Positions 23,340 to 31,480 of a stretch of DNA of 64,000 nt are shown here, one piece after another. The translations under genes and the position numbers were made by a program. The stretch's first letter is position 1. Each line of letters starts with the position of its first letter. The DNA is from an uncultured Eubacteriales bacterium (GTDB lineage: Bacteria; Bacillota; Clostridia; Oscillospirales; CAG-272). The stretch is from contig CAKRTQ010000007.1 of the NCBI GenBank assembly GCA_934402395.1, positions 1 to 64,000 on the forward strand. The letters run 5' to 3'. The notes beneath the pieces are model-generated. The model was given only the letters and a program-made list of their open reading frames with translations. It had not been told where the DNA came from and made no database searches.

Positions 23340-23582
23340 ATGAAAATCACAGTATGTATAGGTTCCTCATGTCATATCAAAGGCTCACGTCAGGTAGTTG
23401 AGCAACTCCAGTACCTCATCAAGCAGAACGGTGTCGGCGACAAGGTAGAGCTTGCCGGGACCTTCTGCATGGGCAAGTGCCAGATGGGCGTTTGCGTTAC
23501 CGTTGACGATGAGTTTTATTCCGTAAGCCCCGAAACCGTCGGCGAATTCTGGGATACAACGGTCGTTCCCAAGCTCGCATAA
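23340..23582 (+). CDS. thioredoxin-fold [2Fe-2S] ferredoxin (NuoE/HndA C-terminal type)
   Basis: 80 residues, the stand-alone thioredoxin-like [2Fe-2S] domain. The four ligands are CIGSSCHIKGS near the N-terminus (Cys6, Cys11) and GTFCMGKCQMGVCV (Cys41, Cys45 with an extra Cys50), followed by VDDEFYSVSPETVGEFW. In electron-bifurcating hydrogenases and complex I this domain passes electrons between flavin and Fe-S subunits. Here it is a free-standing small protein in front of the sensory hydrogenase and is a candidate electron carrier for it (inference). RBS AAAGAAAGG. Confidence 0.9.
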   Translation: MKITVCIGSSCHIKGSRQVVEQLQYLIKQNGVGDKVELAGTFCMGKCQMGVCVTVDDEFYSVSPETVGEFWDTTVVPKLA

Positions 23583-23608
23583 ATATAAAAACAAAAAAGG
23601 TAGATCCC

Positions 23609-23878
23609 ATGGTTATAGTTCAGATATGCGTTGGCAGCTCCTGCTACCTCAAGGGCTCATCCGACATAGTGCGGATGATGCAGGAGAGCATTGCCGCCGA
23701 GCATCTTGACGACGAAATCGCTCTTACCGGCAGCTTTTGCACCGGAAAATGCAACCGCATCGGCGTCACCGTAACGGTGAATGACGATATCGTGACAGGA
23801 ATCACGCGCGAGAATTTCCGCGAATTCTGGAACGACAAGATAATGAGCGCGGTGCGCGCCGACAGGGGGGATGTCTGA
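23609..23878 (+). CDS. second thioredoxin-fold [2Fe-2S] ferredoxin
   Basis: 89 residues, a paralogue of the preceding gene (26-bp gap). Ligands are CVGSSCYLKGS and GSFCTGKCNRIGVTVTV. The last base of its TGA stop at 23876-23878 overlaps the ATG of the sensory hydrogenase (TGATG), so the two are translationally coupled. That coupling strongly suggests the protein works with the hydrogenase-like sensor. Confidence 0.9.
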   Translation: MVIVQICVGSSCYLKGSSDIVRMMQESIAAEHLDDEIALTGSFCTGKCNRIGVTVTVNDDIVTGITRENFREFWNDKIMSAVRADRGDV

Positions 23879-25554
23879 TGTCGGTATGTCTTACACTTAA
23901 AAAATCAAACTGCAAAAACTGCTACAAGTGCATACGCCACTGCCCGGTAAAATCGATAAGGTTCTCGGGGAATCAGGCTCATATAATCCCCGAGGAGTGC
24001 ATACTTTGCGGTCAGTGCTTTGTGGTATGTCCGCAGGGTGCCAAGGAGATAGTAAGCGACCTTGAAAAGGTCAAGGTAATGCTCCAGTCCGGCACACCGG
24101 TATATGTCAGCCTCGCCCCTTCGTTCGTTGCGAATTACGACGGTGTCGGCATCGGAGCAATGCGCAAGGCTCTTTGCAGTCTCGGCTTTGCGGGAGCGGA
24201 GGAGACCGCCGTAGGCGCGACCATAGTCAAGGCGGAATACGAACGCATGCTTGCCGAAAAGACCCGCGACATAGTAATATCCTCCTGCTGCCACTCGGTA
24301 AACCTGCTGATACAGAAATACTTCCCCGCCGAGCTGCCGTACCTTGCCGACGTCGTATCGCCTATGGAAGCCCATTGCGCCGAGCTGAAGCGCCAGCACC
24401 CCGGCTGCAAGACCGTGTTTGTCGGTCCGTGCGTTTCAAAGAAGGACGAAGCGGAGAAAAGCGGCGGCATAGTTGACGCCGTGCTGACATTTGAAGAGCT
24501 TACGGGCTGGCTTGCAAGCGCAAAGATCGAGCCCGAGCACGTGATGGATTCCGATGATCACAGCCGCGCGCGCTTTTTCCCCACCGCTGGCGGTATACTC
24601 AAAACCATGAAGCGCAACATGACGGGATATACATACCTCGCCATTGACGGTGTCGAAAACTGCATCGCGGCGCTGCGCGACATTGAAAGCGGCAAAATAC
24701 ACCGATGCTTTATTGAAATGTCCGCCTGCGCCGGAAGCTGCATAGACGGTCCGGTAATGGAAAAATATCACCGCACGCCGGTCATGGGCTATATGGCGGT
24801 CGCAAACTATGCCGGCAGGCAGCAGTTTGTGGTAGAACAGCCCGATCCGATGGATCTGCGCCGCTCCTTCCCGCCGCTCACCGACACAGCCCCCGTCCCC
24901 ACCGAAGCGCAGATAACCGAAATACTGAAGAAGATGGGCAAGACCCGCCCCGAGGACGAGCTCAACTGCGGCTCCTGCGGCTATGATTCCTGCCGCGCAA
25001 AAGCTGTGGCTATATTCCAGGGCAAAGCGGAGATCTCCATGTGTCTGCCCTACCTCAAGGAAAAAGCCGAAAGCTTTTCCGACAGCATCGTAAGCAACAC
25101 GCCGAACGGGCTCATCGTACTCAACGAAAGCCTTGAGGTGCAGCAGATAAACGAAGCGGCGCGCCGTATAATGAACATCCGCTCCGCGTCCGATGTTCTC
25201 GGCGACCAGGTAGTGCGCATACTCGACCCCGAAATATTCATGCGTGTGCTCACATCCCACCGCGCCGTGCGCAACGAACGCACGTATCTCGCCGAATACA
25301 AGAAATACGTTGAGCAGACTGTGGTGTACGACTCGACCAACAACCTTCTTATCTGCATAATGCGCGACGTGACCGATGAGGAGAGCGAACGCGAAAAGAA
25401 GGAAAGCATCAGCCGTCAGACGGTAGAGATCGCCGACCGCGTTGTCGATAAGCAGATGCGCATAGTACAGGAGATAGCCTCGCTGCTCGGCGAGACTGCC
25501 GCCGAGACCAAGATCGCGCTCACAAAACTGAAGGAGTCGATTTCCGATGAATGA
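23878..25554 (+). CDS. PAS-bearing sensory [FeFe]-hydrogenase (HydS/HsfB-like, group C)
   Basis: 558 residues. Two N-terminal [4Fe-4S] motifs (CKNCYKCIRHCP and CILCGQCFVVCP) are followed by a hydrogenase catalytic-domain homologue (~65-345). The H-cluster motifs are present but divergent: SSCCH at 135-139 (usually TSCCP), GPCVSKKDE at 183-191, and SACAGSC at 282-288 (usually MACxGGC); all four cluster Cys are kept. A further 4Fe-4S Fes-type motif (CGSCGYDSC, ~364-372, with Cys389) precedes a PAS domain (~400-500) and a C-terminal helix. This architecture is that of proposed H2-sensing group C hydrogenases, such as HydS of Ruminococcus albus. It should report H2 or redox state to a partner, likely the next gene, a phosphatase whose start overlaps its end. 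Confidence 0.93.
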   Translation: MSVCLTLKKSNCKNCYKCIRHCPVKSIRFSGNQAHIIPEECILCGQCFVVCPQGAKEIVSDLEKVKVMLQSGTPVYVSLAPSFVANYDGVGIGAMRKALCSLGFAGAEETAVGATIVKAEYERMLAEKTRDIVISSCCHSVNLLIQKYFPAELPYLADVVSPMEAHCAELKRQHPGCKTVFVGPCVSKKDEAEKSGGIVDAVLTFEELTGWLASAKIEPEHVMDSDDHSRARFFPTAGGILKTMKRNMTGYTYLAIDGVENCIAALRDIESGKIHRCFIEMSACAGSCIDGPVMEKYHRTPVMGYMAVANYAGRQQFVVEQPDPMDLRRSFPPLTDTAPVPTEAQITEILKKMGKTRPEDELNCGSCGYDSCRAKAVAIFQGKAEISMCLPYLKEKAESFSDSIVSNTPNGLIVLNESLEVQQINEAARRIMNIRSASDVLGDQVVRILDPEIFMRVLTSHRAVRNERTYLAEYKKYVEQTVVYDSTNNLLICIMRDVTDEESEREKKESISRQTVEIADRVVDKQMRIVQEIASLLGETAAETKIALTKLKESISDE

Positions 25555-26719
25555 TTTATGTGCCGATATCGGCTATAAAAGCATAAACCACTTCGGCGAA
25601 CAGCTATGCGGCGACCACGTGGATATCGTGGAGGAGAATGAACGTTCATCCGTCATAGTGCTTGCCGACGGACTCGGCAGCGGCGTTAAAGCCAGCATAC
25701 TTTCCACGCTCACCTCAAAGATAATCTCGACCATGATGGCTGAGGGACTGTCGATAGAGGACTGCGTGGAGACCATTGCAGCCACACTGCCGATATGCTC
25801 GGTGCGCGGCGTGGCGTATTCCACATTTACCATCATCCACATCGAAAACAGCACCGATGCCGAGGTCATACAGTATGACAACCCGCCGGTGATTCTGCTG
25901 CGTGGCGGAAAAAACTTTGATTATCCCAAAACCGAAATGCAGATAGGCGGCAAACGGATATTCAAATCTACGATAAAACTATGCGAGAACGACATTTTCG
26001 TTGCAATGAGCGACGGCTGCCCGCACGCGGGTATGGGGCTTTCCTATAACTTCGGCTGGAAGCGCGAGGAGATAATCGATTTTCTTGAGACGATATCCGA
26101 GGTGGGCTACACCGCAAAAACGCTCTCTACGATCCTTGTTGACGAATGCGACCGTCTTTACGGCGGAAAGCCCGGAGACGATGCGACCGCTGCCGTGATA
26201 CGCATACGCCGCCGCGAGCCTATGAATATGCTTTTCGGTCCTCCCTCCAACCGCGATGACTGCGACCGCATGATGTCACTTTTCTTCTCCAAGGAGGGCA
26301 AGCACATTGTTTGCGGCGGTACGACATCCTCCATAGCCGCAAAATACCTCGGCAAGCCGCTTCGTCCAAGTCTCAATTTTGAAGCGTCGGATGTTCCGCC
26401 CACAGCCGAGCTTGAAGGCGTCGATCTTGTGACCGAAGGCGTAATAACCGTAAACAAGGTCCTTTCATACGCCCGCGATTATCTCGCGGGAAACAAGGAA
26501 TACGAAAAATGGAGCCTCGGACGCGACGGTGCGTCGCAGATAAGCCGCCTTTTGTTTGAGGAAGCCACCGACATCAATTTCTTTGTGGGCAGGGCAATAA
26601 ACCCCGCGCACCAGAACCCCGACCTGCCGATCAACTTCAACATCAAAATGAATCTTGTTGAGGAGCTTTCAAAGTGTCTCCGTCAGATGGGCAAGCGGAT
26701 AAAGGTAATTTATTTTTAA
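25547..26719 (+). CDS. PP2C/SpoIIE-family serine phosphatase
   Basis: 390 residues. Residues ~1-225 are a SpoIIE-like PP2C phosphatase with the metal-binding Asp motifs SVIVLADGLGSG, VAMSDGCPHAGMG and PGDDATAAVI. Residues ~230-390 form a C-terminal extension (HIVCGGTTSSIAAKYLG and onward) that I do not recognise. The ATG lies 8 bp inside the end of the sensory hydrogenase gene, so the two are translated together. The likely job is to dephosphorylate a serine/threonine target according to the H2/redox state read by the HydS-like protein; no kinase or anti-sigma partner is in the window. Confidence 0.9.
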   Translation: MNDLCADIGYKSINHFGEQLCGDHVDIVEENERSSVIVLADGLGSGVKASILSTLTSKIISTMMAEGLSIEDCVETIAATLPICSVRGVAYSTFTIIHIENSTDAEVIQYDNPPVILLRGGKNFDYPKTEMQIGGKRIFKSTIKLCENDIFVAMSDGCPHAGMGLSYNFGWKREEIIDFLETISEVGYTAKTLSTILVDECDRLYGGKPGDDATAAVIRIRRREPMNMLFGPPSNRDDCDRMMSLFFSKEGKHIVCGGTTSSIAAKYLGKPLRPSLNFEASDVPPTAELEGVDLVTEGVITVNKVLSYARDYLAGNKEYEKWSLGRDGASQISRLLFEEATDINFFVGRAINPAHQNPDLPINFNIKMNLVEELSKCLRQMGKRIKVIYF

Positions 26720-26730
26720 GGAATATTCAA

Positions 26731-28158
26731 ATGAGAAAATTCGATACAAAAGTTCAGCACCTCAAATATAAAGTCCTGCGCGAGGTTGCACGTGAGGCAT
26801 GGAACGATACCCTTCTTGAGTCGGTGCTTGATATACCGATGAAGATAGTACCGGGAAACACCCCCACGATGCGTTGTTGCGTTTACAAGGAACGCGCCAT
26901 TCTTGCCGAGCGTGTAAAGCTCGCCATGGGCGGCGACAAGGAAAATCCCAACGTGATCGAGGTCATAAAGATCGCCTGCGACGAGTGCCCCATGGGCGGC
27001 TACGAGGTGACAAACGCCTGCCGCGGCTGTCTTGCACACCGCTGTGAGGATGTCTGCCGCCGCGGCGCCATATCATTCGACCATCAGCACGTGGCGCACA
27101 TCGACAAATCCCTCTGCGTCGGATGCGGCATGTGCGCCAAGGTCTGCCCCTATACGGCTATAATCAGCCGCAAACGCCCCTGCGAAAATGCCTGCAAGAT
27201 AAAAGCGATATCCATGGGCGAGGATAAATCCGCATCCATCGACAACGGCAAATGCACCTCCTGCGGCGCGTGCGTTTATCAGTGCCCCTTCGGCGCGATA
27301 ATGGATAAATCATTTATCCTCAATGTCATCGACCTCATAAAGAAGAGCGACGGAAACAAAAAATACAAGGTGTATGCCGTTGTCGCCCCCTCTATTTCAA
27401 GCCAGTTCACCTATGCAAAGCTCGGACAGGTCATAAGCGGGATCAAAGCCCTCGGCTTCCATACAGTGATCGAAGCGGCTCTCGGCGCGGATATGGTCGC
27501 CGAAGCCGAATCGCGCGAGCTTGCCGAAAAGGGATTTCTCACCAGCTCCTGCTGCCCTGCGTTCGTCACGTACATAGAAAAGAACTTCCCCGACCTTGTG
27601 CCGTTCGTATCACACAACCTCTCTCCTATGGCAACCATCGCCAAGTATATCAAGGAGCATGAGGACGGCGCGAAAATAGTGTTTATAGGTCCGTGTACTG
27701 CCAAAAAGGCAGAGGTGCAGCGCGAGGCTATAAAGCCGTATGTTGACGCGGCAATGACGTTTGAGGAGCTTCAGGCTCTCTTTGACAGCCGCGACATCGA
27801 CATCACCACACTCGGAGAGGATGTACTTGACAACGCCTCCTACTTCGGACGTATATTCGCGCGCAGCGGCGGTCTTTCCGACGCCGTAAAGGAAGCTCTC
27901 AAGGAACAGGGGCTTGACGACTTCCCGCTGAAGCCCTGCGCCTGCGACGGGATCGAGGAATGCCGCATTGCGCTTCTGAAGAAGAGCAAGAACCTGCTTG
28001 ACGCCAACTTTATCGAAGGCATGGCGTGCATCGGCGGCTGTATCGGCGGCGCGGGATGCCTGACGCACGGTGAAAAGAACAAGGCAGAGGTCGATAAGTA
28101 CGGCATGGAAGCCTACGAAAAGACCATTGCCGACGCGACATCGGTGCTGAAGCACTGA
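26731..28158 (+). CDS. monomeric [FeFe]-hydrogenase (group B, HydA2-like)
   Basis: 475 residues from the ATG at 26731, with AAGGA overlapping the phosphatase stop. N-terminal region: CDECPMGGYEVTNACRGCLAHRC and [4Fe-4S] ferredoxin motifs (CVGCGMCAKVCP, CTSCGACVYQCP). Catalytic domain: canonical H-cluster motifs TSSCCPAF (271-278), GPCTAKKAE (320-328) and MACIGGCIGGAGC (from 431, Cys433 and Cys437). This is the group B/HydA2 type, thought to be ferredoxin-dependent and non-bifurcating. As the last gene of the run it could be the enzyme whose output or expression the HydS-phosphatase pair controls. An in-frame start at 26674 would overlap the phosphatase and has no site. Confidence 0.93.
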   Translation: MRKFDTKVQHLKYKVLREVAREAWNDTLLESVLDIPMKIVPGNTPTMRCCVYKERAILAERVKLAMGGDKENPNVIEVIKIACDECPMGGYEVTNACRGCLAHRCEDVCRRGAISFDHQHVAHIDKSLCVGCGMCAKVCPYTAIISRKRPCENACKIKAISMGEDKSASIDNGKCTSCGACVYQCPFGAIMDKSFILNVIDLIKKSDGNKKYKVYAVVAPSISSQFTYAKLGQVISGIKALGFHTVIEAALGADMVAEAESRELAEKGFLTSSCCPAFVTYIEKNFPDLVPFVSHNLSPMATIAKYIKEHEDGAKIVFIGPCTAKKAEVQREAIKPYVDAAMTFEELQALFDSRDIDITTLGEDVLDNASYFGRIFARSGGLSDAVKEALKEQGLDDFPLKPCACDGIEECRIALLKKSKNLLDANFIEGMACIGGCIGGAGCLTHGEKNKAEVDKYGMEAYEKTIADATSVLKH

Positions 28159-28224
28159 CAGTTTACAATATCAATCAGGACATTGCCGAAAAACCAAAAA
28201 CGGTTTTGGCAGCTCTGTTCGGAT

Positions 28225-28252
28225 GGGGTCGACACATTTATGCGTCGACCCC
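28225..28252 (+). terminator. terminator after the hydrogenase run
   Basis: Stem GGGGTCGAC / GTCGACCCC with a 10-nt loop, followed by TCTTGACATTC. It closes the adhE-hydrogenase run, 66 bp after the last stop, and ends 2 bp before the next promoter's -35. Confidence 0.65.
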
Positions 28253-28254
28253 TC

Positions 28255-28283
28255 TTGACATTCTGCGACATATGCGGTACAAT
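28255..28283 (+). promoter_or_regulatory. strong promoter for the 28316-31055 gene pair
   Basis: Perfect TTGACA (28255-28260), 17-bp spacer, TACAAT (28278-28283); start codon at 28316. Confidence 0.85.
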
Positions 28284-28315
28284 TATAGTGTATAAAACTA
28301 TTCGGAGATCGGAAA

Positions 28316-29203
28316 TTGAGAACAATAACACCTAAACATATATGGAAAACGGTCGGCAGGACAGGCATATTCCTGCTCGTCACTGCCCTGCTGCTCACAG
28401 TAGCTGCGGCTGCTGCGCTGTTTGTCACCGCGCGAGGACCGTCGGCAGATGCCTCACGCCGTCTTGCAGCCACGCTTGCCGAAAACGGATCGCCGCTTGC
28501 GCGGATATTCTTTACCGATGCCGAGCTCGGCGAGGCATCCTATTACGCCGCCCCGCGCGATGCGGATGCCGGAATAGAATTCACGGACGCACCCGCTGCG
28601 CCCGCCATCCACCATGTGAACGGCGGCGCATGGGACGCCGTAGTCATTGAAAATATCGACCCTGCGGCATTAGGGATCAAATCCGGCAATACCAGAGCCG
28701 GTAAAAACGGAAATGTTTCGGTCGGGCTTATCCCGGGAGACGCCTCCATTTCGCTTATCGGCGAGCGCTTTCTTTACACCGGCGACGGCGCGGGATACAA
28801 TGTTTTCGGCATTGATGCCGACGGCGTGCTTCACACAGGCAGATACAGCGCGGCATCCGTATTCAATTCCGGCTGGCGCTTTGCGCTTCCTGCCGAACGC
28901 ACGCTGATAAGCGGCGGCGTTCCCTGCCGCGAGCTGGGCGGTGGCTACTCCGCACGCGCCGCGATAGGACAGAAAAAGGACGGAACACTTGTTATCGCGC
29001 TTGTCGCTCCGCGCGGCATATATCCCCGCGGCGCAACATATGACGAGCTTACGGCGCTCATGTATGAATTCGGCTCTGTCACAGCCGCGGCATTCCGCCC
29101 CGCAGGAAAGAGCTATGCCGAGGGCAATGCGGTGCTTTCCACATCCGGAACACCCGGATTTACATTTGTTTTTCCCGTAACACCCGCTGAAAATGACCGC
29201 TGA
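28316..29203 (+). CDS. membrane-anchored protein with a degenerate phosphodiester glycosidase (NAGPA-like) domain
   Basis: 295 residues starting at TTG (28316) behind GGAGAT. One N-terminal membrane helix (~15-40, IFLLVTALLLTVAAAAALFV) leaves the rest outside. Residues ~130-290 recall the NAGPA/DUF2233 phosphodiester glycosidase fold: GGGYSARAAIGQKKDGTLVIALV, then a GATYDELTALMYEFGSVTAAAF stretch where the family usually continues into an ANLDGGGS-type motif. Here the Asp-Gly-Gly is replaced by FRPAGKS, so activity may be lost. The assignment is tentative. The gene overlaps or abuts the next. Confidence 0.55.
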   Translation: MRTITPKHIWKTVGRTGIFLLVTALLLTVAAAAALFVTARGPSADASRRLAATLAENGSPLARIFFTDAELGEASYYAAPRDADAGIEFTDAPAAPAIHHVNGGAWDAVVIENIDPAALGIKSGNTRAGKNGNVSVGLIPGDASISLIGERFLYTGDGAGYNVFGIDADGVLHTGRYSAASVFNSGWRFALPAERTLISGGVPCRELGGGYSARAAIGQKKDGTLVIALVAPRGIYPRGATYDELTALMYEFGSVTAAAFRPAGKSYAEGNAVLSTSGTPGFTFVFPVTPAENDR

Positions 29204-29240
29204 CGGTCGCAAACCACTCAAAAAATCGAAAGATATTGCC

Positions 29241-31055
29241 ATGAACAACACCGATATGAAGGAGCTGGTGCGGAAGCATTCGCGCCGCCGCCATCCGAAA
29301 CGTCATGTTTTCCTCAAGGGCATGATAATATATTCCGTGCTGATGCTCGTCGTCATTGCCGCACTGATGTGCGTAGCGTGGAAATACGCCTCGCTGCGCG
29401 ACGACGCACTGCCGGAACGCGCGATCGAAAAAATGATCGAACGCAGCGATGCCGCATATTGGCGTCAGCTTTTGCTCTCGGAACTGCCCAAGACCTATCC
29501 CGCCTATGAGGACGGCGAAAGGCTTGCGCGAGAGGTACTTGCCGACCGCTTTGCAGTCGGAGAGGTAACATATATCAAATTTGCCGCACGAACATCAGAA
29601 GGGCTCCCCGTTTTTCTTCTGATCTCGGACGGCAAACCAATGGCGGAGGTCACGCTACGCAGTCCGCGCGACCGGCTTTTCGGGCTCGGCGAGTGGGAAA
29701 TAGACTCGGTAAGCTTCCGGCAATCGTATTTTGAAGCAGCCGGAGTGAAATTCTCGTCATATACCATATCTGTTTTTGAGGGTGCCTCTCTCTCCGTAAA
29801 CGGAGTCACCATCGACCGCAATACGGCGCGGACGGGCGGAGCTTATCCGCTTCTCAACAAGTGCGAGGAGTCAAAATCGGCAGATCTGCCGTGCGATGTT
29901 TACACGCTTGACGGCATATATTACAAGCCGCAGATATCAGCGACTCTCGGCAGAACAGCCCTTACCGCAGCAGCGGCTCCCGACGGCTCAGTCTGCTTTG
30001 AAGCCCCGGAAAATATGATAAGAACCGTTTCCGCAACCGTGCCGACAGGCGTCACGGTGCGCTTCAACGGTGTAAAGGCAGCCGAGGACTGGGCAGAGCT
30101 CACCCACGCCGAAGGCGCCGCAGGCGAGCTTGACGCCGGCGGCACCGGTGCCGGTCAGGTGCTTGACACATGGACCGTGCGCGGTCTCTTCTTTGCCCCC
30201 GACGTAAGTGCCGAATATTCCGGGACCGCGCTCAGCGTGGTTTCTGCCGACAACGGCAAATACATATTCAACACACCGGATGAATGCCGATTTACCCTCA
30301 CCGTTATCGTGCCGCGCGGAGCCGAGGTCACAGTTAACGGTAAAACGCTCACATCCGCTCCCGCGGCGGCATCGCTTGCCGACCTTGAGGGAGGCGGAAC
30401 GCTGCCGGGACTTTACGGCACCGGCGGCTTTGCGCACTGTTCGGTCACGCCCGCGTTTGACAAATATACCGTTGCGGGCTTTCTTACCCACCCCGTGGTA
30501 ACGGCGACTCTCAACGGCACTGCTCTTCCCGTCGCAGCCGACCGCACTGACGGATACTTTATCACCTGCGAATTCGACATTCCCGCCACTCCCGCGCCGG
30601 AGGGCGGCATCACCGATGCGTCTCTTGCCGACGCTGCCGATGCCGCCGCCGATTTTGCCGGAAGATACTTCTCATACACGGCCAAAGGCGGCGACATGGG
30701 CAAAAACTTTACCGCATTTGACGCCGCATACGGTGAAATGCTTGCGTCCCTCACGCGCGACACCCCTGCATACACCAAGCTCATGGAGGGCTATGCGGCT
30801 GCATACCGCGCTCCGTCATACGACAAGCTCGAAACCGAACGTCTTGCCATCACCGGCTATACCGTTTACGCAGACGGCTGTGTGGGCATAAGCGCGGAAT
30901 ACTCACTTGCATTTTCAAATGAGCTGCCAGCCGATGCCCCCGCAGACGTGGCTCCCGAGGTCGCTCAACGTACGACCGGCACGATAAGCGTCATGCTTAC
31001 AAGCTCGGCTTCGGGCTGGACGGTCATGGGCTTTGTAGACCGCCCGTCGGCGTGA
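29241..31055 (+). CDS. membrane-anchored extracellular repeat protein
   Basis: 604 residues from the ATG at 29241; an upstream ATG at 29193 would overlap the previous gene by 11 bases, and neither has a strong ribosome binding site. A basic N-terminus (KHSRRRHPKRH) precedes one membrane helix (~27-48), so the bulk is outside. Residues ~170-460 contain three ~95-residue tandem repeats sharing VPxGxxVxxNG and YTVxGLxxxPxVxAxxxGTAL signatures. The flanking regions (~50-165 and ~465-604) look like small alpha/beta NTF2-type folds. I know no characterised homologue. It is paired with the preceding NAGPA-like gene; together they suggest an envelope complex (inference). Confidence 0.7.
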   Translation: MNNTDMKELVRKHSRRRHPKRHVFLKGMIIYSVLMLVVIAALMCVAWKYASLRDDALPERAIEKMIERSDAAYWRQLLLSELPKTYPAYEDGERLAREVLADRFAVGEVTYIKFAARTSEGLPVFLLISDGKPMAEVTLRSPRDRLFGLGEWEIDSVSFRQSYFEAAGVKFSSYTISVFEGASLSVNGVTIDRNTARTGGAYPLLNKCEESKSADLPCDVYTLDGIYYKPQISATLGRTALTAAAAPDGSVCFEAPENMIRTVSATVPTGVTVRFNGVKAAEDWAELTHAEGAAGELDAGGTGAGQVLDTWTVRGLFFAPDVSAEYSGTALSVVSADNGKYIFNTPDECRFTLTVIVPRGAEVTVNGKTLTSAPAAASLADLEGGGTLPGLYGTGGFAHCSVTPAFDKYTVAGFLTHPVVTATLNGTALPVAADRTDGYFITCEFDIPATPAPEGGITDASLADAADAAADFAGRYFSYTAKGGDMGKNFTAFDAAYGEMLASLTRDTPAYTKLMEGYAAAYRAPSYDKLETERLAITGYTVYADGCVGISAEYSLAFSNELPADAPADVAPEVAQRTTGTISVMLTSSASGWTVMGFVDRPSA

Positions 31056-31385
31056 TCAGATAAATTCGCCGGACGATCTGCCCCGCACAAGCTCGATAAG
31101 CTCACGCTCGCGCATAACGCCTACATGACGGTCGGTAAGCTCACCGCCGCGAAAAACCGCAAATGTTGGGATCGACTGCACGCCAAAGCGGCGCGCAAGT
31201 TCTGCCTCCTCATCAATGTTGACCTTTGCAACATCAAATCCGGCTTCCCCGTTGCCAAGCCGCTCAACTATCGGAGCAACGGTACGGCACGAACCGCACC
31301 ACGGCGCGTAAAAATCAACAAGGACCGGCACGGAAGAGCCTGTGAAGTCGTCAAAATTATCTCCGTTAAGACTGATAACGGGCAT
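31056..31385 (-). CDS. trxA: thioredoxin
   Basis: 109 residues, a classical thioredoxin fold. The active site is W29-C30-G-S-C33 in VDFYAPWCGSCRTVAPI; the usual Pro is Ser, which should shift the redox potential. The cis-Pro is kept (IPTFAVFRGG). It reduces protein disulfides in the cytosol using electrons from the thioredoxin reductase encoded just upstream on the same strand. A hairpin at 31419-31454 lies between the two genes. Confidence 0.95.
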   Translation of the reverse strand: MPVISLNGDNFDDFTGSSVPVLVDFYAPWCGSCRTVAPIVERLGNGEAGFDVAKVNIDEEAELARRFGVQSIPTFAVFRGGELTDRHVGVMRERELIELVRGRSSGEFI

Positions 31386-31418
31386 GATAATACCTCCCGG
31401 AATGATAAAAAATATCTA

Positions 31419-31454
31419 TGGGCTGTTGAAAGCACTTCTGCTTTCAACAGCCCA
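31419..31454. terminator. terminator/attenuator hairpin between trxB and trxA, related family copy b
   Basis: Perfect 16-bp stem TGGGCTGTTGAAAGCA / TGCTTTCAACAGCCCA, loop CTTC. On the trx strand it is followed by TAGATATTTTTTATC. It probably ends part of the trxB message, so trxA may be expressed separately or by read-through. Confidence 0.8.
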
Positions 31455-31480
31455 TATTATTTTGCATCGGATAATTTAAT

